Of a DNA stretch of 64,000 nt, positions 50,884-59,079 are shown in pieces. Position numbers and translations under genes: made by a program. The DNA is taken from contig NZ_JONR01000006.1 in NCBI RefSeq assembly GCF_000711955.1, positions 62,001 to 126,000 on the forward strand, read 5' to 3'. The notes beneath the pieces are model-generated. The model saw nothing but the letters and a program-made list of their open reading frames with translations, was not told the origin of the DNA and searched no databases. This DNA comes from Nevskia soli DSM 19509 (lineage in GTDB: Bacteria > Pseudomonadota > Gammaproteobacteria > Nevskiales > Nevskiaceae). Within the stretch, counting starts at the first letter, position 1. Each line of letters begins with the position of its first letter.

Positions 50884-51705
50884 ATGCGCGCCATTCCACC
50901 CACCACCGCTTCGACACCGGCAACGGGGGTTTTGTTGCCTCCCCACCCTGTGTTGAGCGACTACTACACCGACGAAGCCGGCCGCCTGGTGCAGGTGCGG
51001 CGCTGGTTCGACGACACCGCCGTTCACTACGACTGGGTCAACGGTTTGATGAGCTTCGGTTCCGGCGTTTATTACCGCACCGAGGCCCTGCGCCGCTTCG
51101 GCCTTGTACCGGGCGAACGGCTCCTCGACTGCGGCAGCGGCACGGGCGTGATCGCCGCCATCGCCCAGCGCATCGTCGGCCCTTCCGGCCTGGTGGTGGC
51201 GCTCGATCCCAGTTCCGGCATGCTGGCCCAGGCCCGCGGCCGCGGCGTGCGCAACCTGGTGCCCGGGCGGGCCGAACGCCTGCCTTTCGCCGATGCCAGC
51301 TTCGACCGTCTGAGCATGGGCTATGCGCTGCGGCATGTCGCCGACCTTGGCGTCACCTTCCGCGAATACCTGCGCGTGCTGGAGCCCGGCGGCAGTCTGC
51401 TGCTCCTGGAAATCACCCGGCCGCGCAGCCTTGTCGGAACCGCCGCGTTGCGGGCCTACATGCGCACCCTGGTGCCGCTTGCCACGCGCTGGCTTCACCA
51501 CGGCCGCGACACGGCGGCCTTAATGAGATACTACTGGGACACAATAGAACACTGCGTGCCGCCGGAGACGATCCTCGAGGCGCTGCGCGCCGCGGGCTTC
51601 GAGCAGGTGCGGCGCCAGACCCAACTGGGAATTTTCAGCGAGTACACCGCGGTCCGGCCGACGCGAGTGCAAAATGATCAAAGATTGGAAATGGAGCAGC
51701 AATGA
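50884..51705 (+). CDS. SAM-dependent methyltransferase (UbiE-like) of the pigment cluster
   Basis: 273 residues from ATG 50884; a GTG seven codons upstream is in frame. Class I Rossmann motifs: LLDCGSGTGVIAAIAQRI (SAM), LVVALDPSSGMLAQAR, AERLPFADASFDRLSMGYAL and YLRVLEPGGSLLLLEITRP, as in UbiE/COQ5. Candidate for O- or C-methylation of the hydroxyphenyl head group. First gene of the rightward arm; its stop overlaps the ACP start as ATGA. Confidence 0.88.
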   Translation: MRAIPPTTASTPATGVLLPPHPVLSDYYTDEAGRLVQVRRWFDDTAVHYDWVNGLMSFGSGVYYRTEALRRFGLVPGERLLDCGSGTGVIAAIAQRIVGPSGLVVALDPSSGMLAQARGRGVRNLVPGRAERLPFADASFDRLSMGYALRHVADLGVTFREYLRVLEPGGSLLLLEITRPRSLVGTAALRAYMRTLVPLATRWLHHGRDTAALMRYYWDTIEHCVPPETILEALRAAGFEQVRRQTQLGIFSEYTAVRPTRVQNDQRLEMEQQ

Positions 51706-51974
51706 GGGACAGTGAACGGGAACTGGCGACGCTGTTGATCGCAGCGCTCAACCTGGAAGGCAAACAGATCGACGAGATCGATCCTTCGGCGCCGCTGTTC
51801 GGCGACGCCGGTAGCGGCTGGGGGCTGGATTCGATCGATGCGTTGGAAATCGCCCTGGCAATCCAGCAGAAATACGGCGTCGAGCTGCGCGCCGAGGATG
51901 AAGCCACCCGGCAGGCCTTCGCCTCGCTGACCGCCTTGGTCGATTACGTTGCGCAGAGGCGCGCGGGCGCTTAG
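51702..51974 (+). CDS. Acyl carrier protein of the pigment cluster
   Basis: 90 residues. The carrier motif GWGLDSIDALEIALAI holds Ser44, the phosphopantetheine site; acidic helices flank it. It carries the growing polyene chain and would be activated by the transferase at 41341. Dedicated ACPs of this size occur in aryl-polyene and xanthomonadin clusters. Confidence 0.92.
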   Translation: MRDSERELATLLIAALNLEGKQIDEIDPSAPLFGDAGSGWGLDSIDALEIALAIQQKYGVELRAEDEATRQAFASLTALVDYVAQRRAGA

Positions 51975-51990
51975 ATCTCGTGAACCGGCC

Positions 51991-52587
51991 GTGATCAGGG
52001 TCCTGCTGTTCCTGGCCTATGCCCTGTGCGGACACCTGTCGGTGCTGCGTTCGGCGCCGGCCCTCGAATGGGCCTCGCTGTCGGCGCTGGCAGGGGGCCT
52101 GCTCTACCCGCGGCTGCGCGCCGGCTCCTGGCGCGCCTGGCTGGGAATGGCCGTGGCGGTGGCGGCGAGCGGCGTGCTGAGCCGCATCGCCGGGGGGCGC
52201 TACGTCATGTACCTGCCTTCGGTGGCGCTCCCGGCGGTGACCCTGTTCGGCTTTGCCGGATCGCTGCTGCCGGGCCGCACCGCTCTGGTTACGCGCATCG
52301 CCGCCAGCGCGCAGGAGCACCTGCCACTGCCACTCGTCGGCTACACGCGCCAGGTGACTTGGTTGTGGACCATGGTGATCGCCGCGGTACTGCTGTTCGA
52401 CCTCTACCTGATCTTCGCCGGTTCGCGCGAGCGCTGGTCGGAATTCGCCAACATCTATATCTACGGCATCCTCAGCCTGGTCTTCCTCGGCGAATACCTG
52501 TACCGGCGCATCCGCTTCCGCGGTGTGGAACAGCCCGGCTTCGTCGACTACCTGCGCCTGCTGTCGAAACGCCCGGATATCGCATGA
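51991..52587 (+). CDS. Integral membrane protein of the pigment cluster (COG4648-like)
   Basis: 198 residues from GTG 51991 with about five hydrophobic segments (VIRVLLFLAYALCGHLSVLR; YLPSVALPAVTLFGFAGSLL; LWTMVIAAVLLFDLYLIFAG; IYIYGILSLVFLGEYLYRRI). Function unknown; membrane proteins of this kind regularly sit between the ACP and ligase genes in aryl-polyene clusters. Its stop overlaps the ligase start (ATGA). Confidence 0.8.
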   Translation: MIRVLLFLAYALCGHLSVLRSAPALEWASLSALAGGLLYPRLRAGSWRAWLGMAVAVAASGVLSRIAGGRYVMYLPSVALPAVTLFGFAGSLLPGRTALVTRIAASAQEHLPLPLVGYTRQVTWLWTMVIAAVLLFDLYLIFAGSRERWSEFANIYIYGILSLVFLGEYLYRRIRFRGVEQPGFVDYLRLLSKRPDIA

Positions 52588-53891
52588 GCAACGCCTGGAT
52601 GCCGCTGCTGGATCTGGCCGAACCGGACGTGCCGCTGTTCATGCAGCGCGACGGCCTCATCGGCCGCGGCCAGTTCGCAGGCGCGGTGGAGGCGCTCGCC
52701 AAGCGTCTGCCGCAACAACCCTATGCGCTGAATCTGTGCGAAAGCCGCTACGCCTTCAGCATGGTCCTGTGCGCGCTGGCGCTACGCGGCCAGACCGGCC
52801 TGCTGCCGTCGAGCGGCGCAGCCGGCATGATGGACCAACTGGCACAGGCCTATCCGGGCGCCGTTGTGCTGAGCGAAACCGCCGGGGCGACCACCTTCAC
52901 GGTGGACAGTCGCGGCGGCCGCGTTTCCCTTGGACGCCTCCCGCCGGTCGACAGCGATGCCGCCGTCGCGATCGCCTTCACCTCCGGCAGCACCGGGCAG
53001 CCGCAGCCCCAGTCCAAGACCTGGCGCGCGCTGCACCATGTCGGCGCGGTGCTGTCGCGGCGCCTGCTCGCCGGCCTGGAACGCTGCTCGATCGTGGCCA
53101 CGGTACCGGCGCAGCACATGTACGGCCTGGAAGCCTCGATCATGCTGCCCCTGGCCGGCGGCCATTGTGTCTGGAGCGGTCGACCGGCGTTTCCGGATGA
53201 CATGCGCGCGGCCTTGCTGGCGATGCCCGCGCCGCGCGTGTTGGTGACCACGCCGATCCACGTGCGCGCCCTGCTGCTGTCCGGGACCCGGCTGCCGGAA
53301 CTGGCCTGTCTGATCTCGGCGACCGCGCCGCTACCACCGGAAATGGCGCAACAGGCCGAACAGGTCTTCTCCGCCCCGGTGCTCGAAGTGTACGGCTGCT
53401 CCGAGGCCGGCACCGTCGCCACCCGGCGCACCGTCGCCGGCGATCTCTGGCAGCCGCTCGACGGCATTCGCGTGGAAACGCGCGACAGTCTGAGCCTGGT
53501 GCACGGCATGCATCTGGCCGGGCCGGTGCCCCTGCAGGACGTCCTGGAAATCGAGGGCAACGACTTCCGCCTGCTCGGCCGCGCCAGCGACATGCTCAAG
53601 GTGGCCGGCAAGCGCGCCTCGCTGGCCGACCTGACGCGGCAGCTGCTGTCGATTCCGGGCGTGGTCGACGGTGTGGTGTTTCAGCCCGAGACCGGAGACG
53701 ACATGCTGCAGCGGCCGGCAGCCCTGGTGGTGGCGCCGCATTTGAGCGAGAGCGAAATCCTCGGGGCGCTCGGCCGCCTGATCGACCCGGTTTTCCTGCC
53801 GCGGCCGCTACGCAAGATCGAGGGCCTGCCGCGCAACACCGTCGGCAAGCTGCCGCGCAGCACATTACAGCGGCTGCTGGCCGATGCTTGA
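52584..53891 (+). CDS. AMP-dependent acyl/aryl-ACP ligase of the pigment cluster
   Basis: 435 residues, a short member of the adenylate-forming family. The ATP loop AIAFTSGSTGQPQPQSKTWR is clear; A5-like VLEVYGCSEAGTVATRR and C-terminal DMLKVAGKRASLADLTRQ and LPRNTVGKLPRSTLQ (catalytic Lys region) follow. Likely activates 3-hydroxybenzoate or a related aryl acid and loads it on the ACP, as XanA2-type enzymes are thought to do. The N-terminal part is shorter than in ordinary acyl-CoA synthetases (about 500-600). Confidence 0.88.
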   Translation: MSNAWMPLLDLAEPDVPLFMQRDGLIGRGQFAGAVEALAKRLPQQPYALNLCESRYAFSMVLCALALRGQTGLLPSSGAAGMMDQLAQAYPGAVVLSETAGATTFTVDSRGGRVSLGRLPPVDSDAAVAIAFTSGSTGQPQPQSKTWRALHHVGAVLSRRLLAGLERCSIVATVPAQHMYGLEASIMLPLAGGHCVWSGRPAFPDDMRAALLAMPAPRVLVTTPIHVRALLLSGTRLPELACLISATAPLPPEMAQQAEQVFSAPVLEVYGCSEAGTVATRRTVAGDLWQPLDGIRVETRDSLSLVHGMHLAGPVPLQDVLEIEGNDFRLLGRASDMLKVAGKRASLADLTRQLLSIPGVVDGVVFQPETGDDMLQRPAALVVAPHLSESEILGALGRLIDPVFLPRPLRKIEGLPRNTVGKLPRSTLQRLLADA

Positions 53892-54189
53892 GTTCCGCGT
53901 GACCGTCACGGTCCCTGCCGATCATCCCTGCCTCGCCGGACACTTCCCCGGGCGGCCGGTGGTGCCCGCCGTATTGCTGCTCGAACTGGCCGCTGCGGCA
54001 CTGCGCGAACGGCTCGGGCCTCTGCGCATCAACGGCGCCCCCGGCGCCAAGTTCCTGTTGCCGGTGCTGCCGGAGCAGCCGCTGCTCCTCACGCTCAGCG
54101 CCGATCCGGCGCGCGGCCGGGCGGGCTTCCGTTGCGAAAGCGGCGGCAGCCTGGCAGCCCATGGCGAACTGAGCTTCGACCGGCCCTGA
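53884..54189 (+). CDS. Hotdog 3-hydroxyacyl-ACP dehydratase (ApeI-like)
   Basis: 101 residues. The FabA/FabZ-type active-site helix region is seen in ADHPCLAGHFPGRPVVPAVL, with His in GHFPG and a helix continuing LLLELAAAALRERL. Dehydrates 3-hydroxyacyl-ACP to give the conjugated double bonds. Overlaps the ligase gene by eight bases. One of two dehydratases in the cluster. Confidence 0.82.
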   Translation: MLEFRVTVTVPADHPCLAGHFPGRPVVPAVLLLELAAAALRERLGPLRINGAPGAKFLLPVLPEQPLLLTLSADPARGRAGFRCESGGSLAAHGELSFDRP

Positions 54190-54191
54190 CG

Positions 54192-55112
54192 ATGTCCGAT
54201 CCGCGGGACTGGAAACAGCACAAGGAACGCAGTTCGCCGGCGACGCTGGCCCTGATCGTATGGATCGCCCTGCACCTCGGCCGCGGCTTCGCCCGCGCCC
54301 TGCTGCCGCCGATCGTCGCCTACTTCTTCCTCACCGCCGGCGCCGCGCGGCGCGCCTCGTACCAGTTCCTGCAGCGCGCCGGGGCGCCGCAGCAGGGCGT
54401 GCGCGGCGTACTGCGCCACATCCACACCTTCGCCGCCTGCGCGCTGGACCGCGTGTTCCTGCTGTCCGGCCGCCATCGCAAGGTGCAGGTCACGGTGCAC
54501 GACCCGGATGGCCTGCTGCCCTACTTCGACAAACACGGCGGCGCCCTGGTGCCGACCGCGCACCTGGGCAGCTTCGATGCGCTGCGCGTGATCGGGGTGG
54601 ACCTCAAGGGCATCCGCTTCCGCATCGTCATGGATCGTGGCCACGGCAGCATGATCAGCCGTGTGCTGGACCGGCTCAATCCGCAACTCGCCGCCGAAAT
54701 CATCGACGCCGGCCAGGGCGGCCCGGAAATGGGGTTGGCACTGAAAGAGGCGCTGCAACAGGGCTGCATCGTCGGCCTGATGGCCGACCGCCTTACCGGC
54801 AACGATCCCGGCGTGACGGTGCGCTTCATGGGAGGCACGGCGCGCTTGCCGGTCAGCCCCTGGCGCCTGGCGGCCGTGCTCGGTGCGCCGGTGATCCTGT
54901 GCTTCTGCCTTTATCGCGGCGGCTCGCAATACGAACTGCATTTCGAGAAATTCCTCGATGGCGCCGTGGTGCCCCGCCAGACACGCGCCGCCTTCACGCA
55001 GGAATGCGCCCAGCGCTACGCTGAGCGGGTGGAGCACTATGCTCGGAGCGCTCCTTACAATTGGTTCAATTTCTACGACTTCTGGGCAGATGAAACCCCT
55101 CGCAATCACTAG
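54192..55112 (+). CDS. LpxL/HtrB-type lysophospholipid acyltransferase of the pigment cluster
   Basis: 306 residues from ATG 54192, two bases after the dehydratase stop. N-terminal membrane segment (LALIVWIALHLGRGFARALL), the HxxxxD-type catalytic motif TAHLGSFDALRVIG, DRLTGNDPGVTVRFMGGTAR and the C-terminal APYNWFNFYDFW that marks LpxL/LpxM-like enzymes. Probably transfers a fatty or polyene acyl chain to the lipid carrier. Overlaps the ketosynthase start by 23 bases. Confidence 0.88.
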   Translation: MSDPRDWKQHKERSSPATLALIVWIALHLGRGFARALLPPIVAYFFLTAGAARRASYQFLQRAGAPQQGVRGVLRHIHTFAACALDRVFLLSGRHRKVQVTVHDPDGLLPYFDKHGGALVPTAHLGSFDALRVIGVDLKGIRFRIVMDRGHGSMISRVLDRLNPQLAAEIIDAGQGGPEMGLALKEALQQGCIVGLMADRLTGNDPGVTVRFMGGTARLPVSPWRLAAVLGAPVILCFCLYRGGSQYELHFEKFLDGAVVPRQTRAAFTQECAQRYAERVEHYARSAPYNWFNFYDFWADETPRNH

Positions 55113-56265
55113 CTATACCGTGACTACCGCACTCGGCCGCGGCCTCGACGCGCAGGCAGCCGCCCTGCGCGAGGAACGCTGCGGCCTGCACGACCGGGGC
55201 TTCGAAACCAGCACCTTGCAGACCTGGATCGGCGAAGTCGCCGGCCTCGATCAGCCGTTGCCGGCCGCCTGGGCGGACTGGGACTGCCGCAACAATCGCC
55301 TGGCCGATATCGGCCTGCAGCAGGACGGCTTCGACGCCGCGGTGGCTGCCGCGCGTGAACGCCATGGCGCCGCCCGCGTCGGCGTCTTCATGGGCACCAG
55401 CACCGCCGGCGTGCAGCAAACCGAACTGGCTTACCGGGTGCTCGAGGATGGCCGCCTGCCGCACTGGTTCAACCACCGCACCTCCCAGAACGTTTACGCC
55501 GTGGCCGACTACGTGCGCCTGCGGCTGGGCCTTGGCGGCGTATGCAGCGCCATTTCCACCGCCTGCTCCTCCAGCGCCAAGGTTTTCGCCTCGGCCAGCC
55601 GCGCCATCGCCACCGGGCAGTGCGACGCCGCCGTGGTCGGCGGCATCGACAGCCTGTGCCTGACCACACTGTACGGCTTCAACGCGCTGCAACTGATTTC
55701 CCCCGAGGTGTGCCGGCCGGCCGACGCCCATCGCACCGGCCTGTCCATCGGCGAGGCGGCGGGCTTCGCCCTGCTCGAACCCGATCGCGGCCAGGCGCCG
55801 TTGCGCCTCGAGGGCTATGGCGAAAGCAGCGATGCCCACCACATGTCCTCACCCGATCCCGACGGCCGCGGCGCGGCCGCGGCGATGGGCGATGCCCTGC
55901 GGCGAGCCGGCGCAACGCCCGACAGCATCGGCTACATCAACCTGCATGGCACCGGCACGCAGGCCAATGACCTGGCCGAGGACAAGGCCGTCTGCGCCCT
56001 GTTCGGCCGCAACATGCCGTGCAGTTCCACCAAGGGCTGGACCGGCCACACGCTCGGCGCCGCCGGCATCGTCGAAGCGGTGTTCTCCCTGCTGTGCCTG
56101 CGCGATGGCTTCCTGCCGCGCAGCCTCAACACGCGCCAGGTCGATCCGCTCATCGAAAGCGCGATCGTGCTCGAATCCAGGCGGCAACCGCTGCGCCGGG
56201 TCATCACCAACTCCTTCGGCTTCGGCGGCAGCAACTGCAGCCTGGTATTCGGGACCGCGGCATGA
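55090..56265 (+). CDS. Beta-ketoacyl-ACP synthase (ApeO-type) of the pigment cluster
   Basis: 391 residues. Complete KAS II-type triad: Cys159 in STACSSSAKVFAS, His286 in NLHGTGTQAND and His320 in KGWTGHTLGAAG; glycine-rich end NSFGFGGSNCSLVFG. Catalyses chain extension with malonyl-ACP. It is followed, with a four-base overlap, by a Cys-less partner, so the two likely form a KS/chain-length-factor heterodimer. Confidence 0.92.
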   Translation: MKPLAITSYTVTTALGRGLDAQAAALREERCGLHDRGFETSTLQTWIGEVAGLDQPLPAAWADWDCRNNRLADIGLQQDGFDAAVAAARERHGAARVGVFMGTSTAGVQQTELAYRVLEDGRLPHWFNHRTSQNVYAVADYVRLRLGLGGVCSAISTACSSSAKVFASASRAIATGQCDAAVVGGIDSLCLTTLYGFNALQLISPEVCRPADAHRTGLSIGEAAGFALLEPDRGQAPLRLEGYGESSDAHHMSSPDPDGRGAAAAMGDALRRAGATPDSIGYINLHGTGTQANDLAEDKAVCALFGRNMPCSSTKGWTGHTLGAAGIVEAVFSLLCLRDGFLPRSLNTRQVDPLIESAIVLESRRQPLRRVITNSFGFGGSNCSLVFGTAA

Positions 56266-57056
56266 AGCAGACCATGTACGTGTGCTCGGTGGGCATCGCG
56301 GCACCGGGCCTGCCGGACTGGGCGACGGCGCAAGCCGTGCTGCGCGGCGAGGCGCCGTACAGCGGCGCCGAGCTGCCGCCCTATCAACCGCAGCTGCTGC
56401 CGCCCAACGAGCGCCGCCGCGCGCCGCCGGCGGTGCGCCAGGCGTTTCGCGCAGCCGAGGACGCGGTATCGCGCTCGCCGCGACCGCCAGCGGAACTGGC
56501 CACCGTGTTCGCCTCGTCCGAAGCGGATATGGGCATCATCCACCGCATCTGCACCGCCCTCAATCAGCCGGCGCGGGTCATCTCGCCCACCGATTTCCAC
56601 AACACCGTGCATAACGCCGCCGCCGGCTACTGGAGCATCGCGGTGGGCGCGCGCGGCCCCTCGAACACCCTCTGCGGCCACGACGTCACCCTCGCCGTCG
56701 CCCTGCTCGAAACCGCCGCGCAGGTGACCACGGACGACTGCGACGTGCTGCTGGTGCTGTACGACGTGCCGCCACCGCCGCCGCTCTACCAGGAGCGGCC
56801 GATCAGCAGCAGCAGCAGCGTGGCGCTGGTGCTGACCAGGCAACGCGAGCCCGGCTGCCTCGGCGAACTGTCATTGGACGTGGTGCCGCATGCGCCGGAC
56901 AGCACCATGAGCGACGCGGCGCTGGAAGCGCTGCGGCTGTCCAACCCCGCCACGCGCGCCCTGCCGCTGCTGCAGCTGCTCGCGGCCGGCGGCGCGGGTA
57001 CGGTGTACGTCCAGCATGGCGATGGCCAGACCCTGCGCATCCAGCTGTCGCCATGA
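56262..57056 (+). CDS. Ketosynthase-like chain-length factor (no active-site Cys)
   Basis: 264 residues, equal to the N-terminal half of a ketosynthase (Ketoacyl-synt_2 type). The segment aligned with the active site reads ARGPSNTLCGHDVTLAVALL; the residue in the nucleophile position is not Cys when GPS is used as anchor, and the C-terminal His motifs are absent. It would set chain length as partner of the KS at 55090. Start overlaps the KS stop as ATGA. Confidence 0.82.
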   Translation: MKQTMYVCSVGIAAPGLPDWATAQAVLRGEAPYSGAELPPYQPQLLPPNERRRAPPAVRQAFRAAEDAVSRSPRPPAELATVFASSEADMGIIHRICTALNQPARVISPTDFHNTVHNAAAGYWSIAVGARGPSNTLCGHDVTLAVALLETAAQVTTDDCDVLLVLYDVPPPPPLYQERPISSSSSVALVLTRQREPGCLGELSLDVVPHAPDSTMSDAALEALRLSNPATRALPLLQLLAAGGAGTVYVQHGDGQTLRIQLSP

Positions 57057-57490
57057 TCGGCGCAGAGGAAATCCGTCGGCTGATTCCGCACGGCGGCAGC
57101 ATGTGCCTGATCGACGAAGTGGTGCGGTGGGATCTCCGGACCATCCACTGCCGCACCCGCACCCACCTCGACCCCGCCCACCCGCTGCGACGCGACGGTG
57201 CGCTCGGCGCACTCCACCTGGTCGAATACGGCGCCCAGGCCATGGCCATCCATGGCGGCCTGGAAGCACGCAGCCGCGGCGTCACCGCGGCGCCGGGTCT
57301 GCTGGCCTCGGTGCGCGACCTGCGGCTGCACGTGCAGCACATCCACGATCTGGATGGCCCACTCGAGCTGCACGCCGAGCAACAACTGGCCAGCGTCAGC
57401 GGCTGGCTTTATCTCTTCCGCGCGCTCTGCGGCGAGCGCCTGCTCGGCAGCGGCCGCATCGCGGTGATGACGGATCACAATTCCCGGTAA
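57053..57490 (+). CDS. ApeP-like 3-hydroxyacyl-ACP dehydratase
   Basis: 145 residues, hotdog fold of the ApeP/FabZ kind: RRLIPHGGSMCLIDEVVRWD with the IPHGGSM motif, then HLVEYGAQAMAIHGGLEARS and LLGSGRIAVM. Second dehydratase of the cluster; aryl-polyene clusters typically need both. Overlaps the chain-length-factor stop by four bases. Last gene of the rightward arm; 57491-57600 holds no clear terminator. Confidence 0.88.
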   Translation: MIGAEEIRRLIPHGGSMCLIDEVVRWDLRTIHCRTRTHLDPAHPLRRDGALGALHLVEYGAQAMAIHGGLEARSRGVTAAPGLLASVRDLRLHVQHIHDLDGPLELHAEQQLASVSGWLYLFRALCGERLLGSGRIAVMTDHNSR

Positions 57491-57600
57491 GGGCCATTTC
57501 CAGTTGCATGGGAATCCGGGACGGCGGAGTTTGCTTTTGATTCTCCGGAACCCCGAAACTGGAAGCCGAAAATTTTTCCAAAGATCGAGGAGAACGAAGC

Positions 57601-58575
57601 ATGAAGGCGATCATCTGCCGCGAGCTGGGACCACCGGAAAAACTGGTGTTCGACGAAGTGAAGGAAGCGCCGATGGGCCCGGGCGAGGTGCGCATCGCGG
57701 TCAAGGGCGCCGGCGTCAATTTCCCCGACACGCTGATCATCCAGGGCAAGTACCAGATGAAGGCGGCGCCGCCCTTCACCCCCGGCGCGGAAGTGGCCGG
57801 CACCGTGCTCGCCGTCGGCGAGAAGGTGAAGCACGTCAAGGTGGGCGACCCGGTCGCCGCCATCGTGCCGGTGGGCGGCTACGCCGAGCAGGTGGTGGCG
57901 TCGGGCGACAGCGTCATGCCGCTGCCGCCGGGCATGGACCTGGTCGCCGCCGCCGGCTTCCCGCTGGCCTACGGCACCACCCTGCACGCGCTGAAACAGC
58001 GCGGCCAGCTCAAGGCCGGTGAAACCCTGCTGGTGCTGGGCGCCGCCGGCGGTGTCGGCCTGTCGGCGGTGCAGGTGGGCAAACTGATGGGCGCGCGCGT
58101 CATCGCCGCCGCCTCCAGCCCCGAGAAGCTGGCGCTGTGCAAGCAGCAGGGCGCCGACGAAGTCATCGACTATTCCAAGGAAAGCCTGAAGGAAGCGGTG
58201 AAGAAGCTGACCCGCAGCCAGGGCGCGGACGTGATCTACGATCCGGTCGGCGGCGAGCTGGCGCAGGACTGCCTGTCGGCCATCAACTGGAACGGGCGCT
58301 ACCTGGTGATCGGCTTCGCCGCCGGCACCATTCCGGAAATCGCCACCAACCGCCTGCTGCTCAAGGGCGCATCCGCGGTGGGGGTGTTCTGGGGCGCCTT
58401 CGTGGCGCGCGAGCCGAAGGCCAGCCTGGAAAACTTCCAGCAGCTGTTCGGCTGGGTCGCCTCGGGCCAGCTCAAACCCTACGTCTCGAAGACCTACCCG
58501 ATGCGGGAAGCCGGGCAGGCGCTGCGCGACATGCAGGACCGCAAGGTGACCGGAAAAATCGTACTGGTGAACTGA
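57601..58575 (+). CDS. Zinc-independent NADPH:quinone oxidoreductase (MDR family)
   Basis: 324 residues, AGGAG nine bases before the ATG. GroES-like N-domain (MKAIICRELGPPEKLVFDEV; GAGVNFPDTLIIQGKY) and Rossmann domain with LLVLGAAGGVGLSAVQVGKL; no catalytic-zinc cysteines, as expected for quinone reductases. Reduces quinones or enals with NADPH. Stand-alone unit, 110 bases after the pigment arm. Confidence 0.92.
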   Translation: MKAIICRELGPPEKLVFDEVKEAPMGPGEVRIAVKGAGVNFPDTLIIQGKYQMKAAPPFTPGAEVAGTVLAVGEKVKHVKVGDPVAAIVPVGGYAEQVVASGDSVMPLPPGMDLVAAAGFPLAYGTTLHALKQRGQLKAGETLLVLGAAGGVGLSAVQVGKLMGARVIAAASSPEKLALCKQQGADEVIDYSKESLKEAVKKLTRSQGADVIYDPVGGELAQDCLSAINWNGRYLVIGFAAGTIPEIATNRLLLKGASAVGVFWGAFVAREPKASLENFQQLFGWVASGQLKPYVSKTYPMREAGQALRDMQDRKVTGKIVLVN

Positions 58576-58605
58576 ACCGGTACTGCAGCAACTCCGGACC
58601 GGCCT

Positions 58606-58625
58606 GCCGGCGCTGCAGCGCCGGC
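58606..58625. repeat. 20-bp perfect palindrome after the quinone reductase
   Basis: GCCGGCGCTGCAGCGCCGGC is fully self-complementary and lies 30 bases after the stop, between convergent genes. Probably a 3' structure or weak terminator; no T-run. Confidence 0.55.
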
Positions 58626-58658
58626 GGTGCCGGAACGGCTACCGCCTTCGCGTCCGGC

Positions 58659-58880
58659 TCAGCCCTTGTCGCAAATCCTGCGCAGGGCGCTGGAAGCGTC
58701 GGCATACATGACCACGCCGCTGCCGTACCAGGCGTCGTAGATGCGCTGGCCGTGGGTCGTGGCATTGCCCATCACCATGCCGAAAGCGGCATTGACGGTC
58801 AGGGCCAGGCCCATCGCCACCACCATCACCGGAAAGCCGCGTTTCGCCTTGTAGCCCTGTGCCGTCTTCATTCTGTCCAT
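58659..58880 (-). CDS. Small membrane or exported protein of unknown function
   Basis: 73 residues, GAGAGGA just before the ATG at 58880. One hydrophobic segment (FPVMVVAMGLALTVNAAFGM, about 16-35) after a basic N-terminus, then a short polar tail (THGQRIYDAWYGSGVVMYAD) with one Cys near the end. No family recognised. Convergent with the quinone reductase and divergent from miaB. Confidence 0.6.
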   Translation of the reverse strand: MDRMKTAQGYKAKRGFPVMVVAMGLALTVNAAFGMVMGNATTHGQRIYDAWYGSGVVMYADASSALRRICDKG

Positions 58881-59045
58881 GACATCCTCTCCAAGTCTGC
58901 TTTTTGCTGAATCACCGGCAATTTCGCCAGTACCACTTGGATGCCCCTCGCCGCGGATTTGGATTAAGCGCCTTGCAAATATTCCGGAACAATCCCGCCT
59001 ACCGTTCGTCGGCTGGCCGGGGCAGGCCTTTAAACCCTGCTCCGG

Positions 59046-59051
59046 TATAAT
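59046..59051 (+). promoter_or_regulatory. Consensus -10 for miaB
   Basis: A perfect TATAAT, 29 bases before the miaB ATG. No clear -35 at 17 bases. The short leader predicts initiation around 59058. Confidence 0.55.
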
Positions 59052-59079
59052 GGGCGTTTAAACGCGGTAATCGCCTTAG

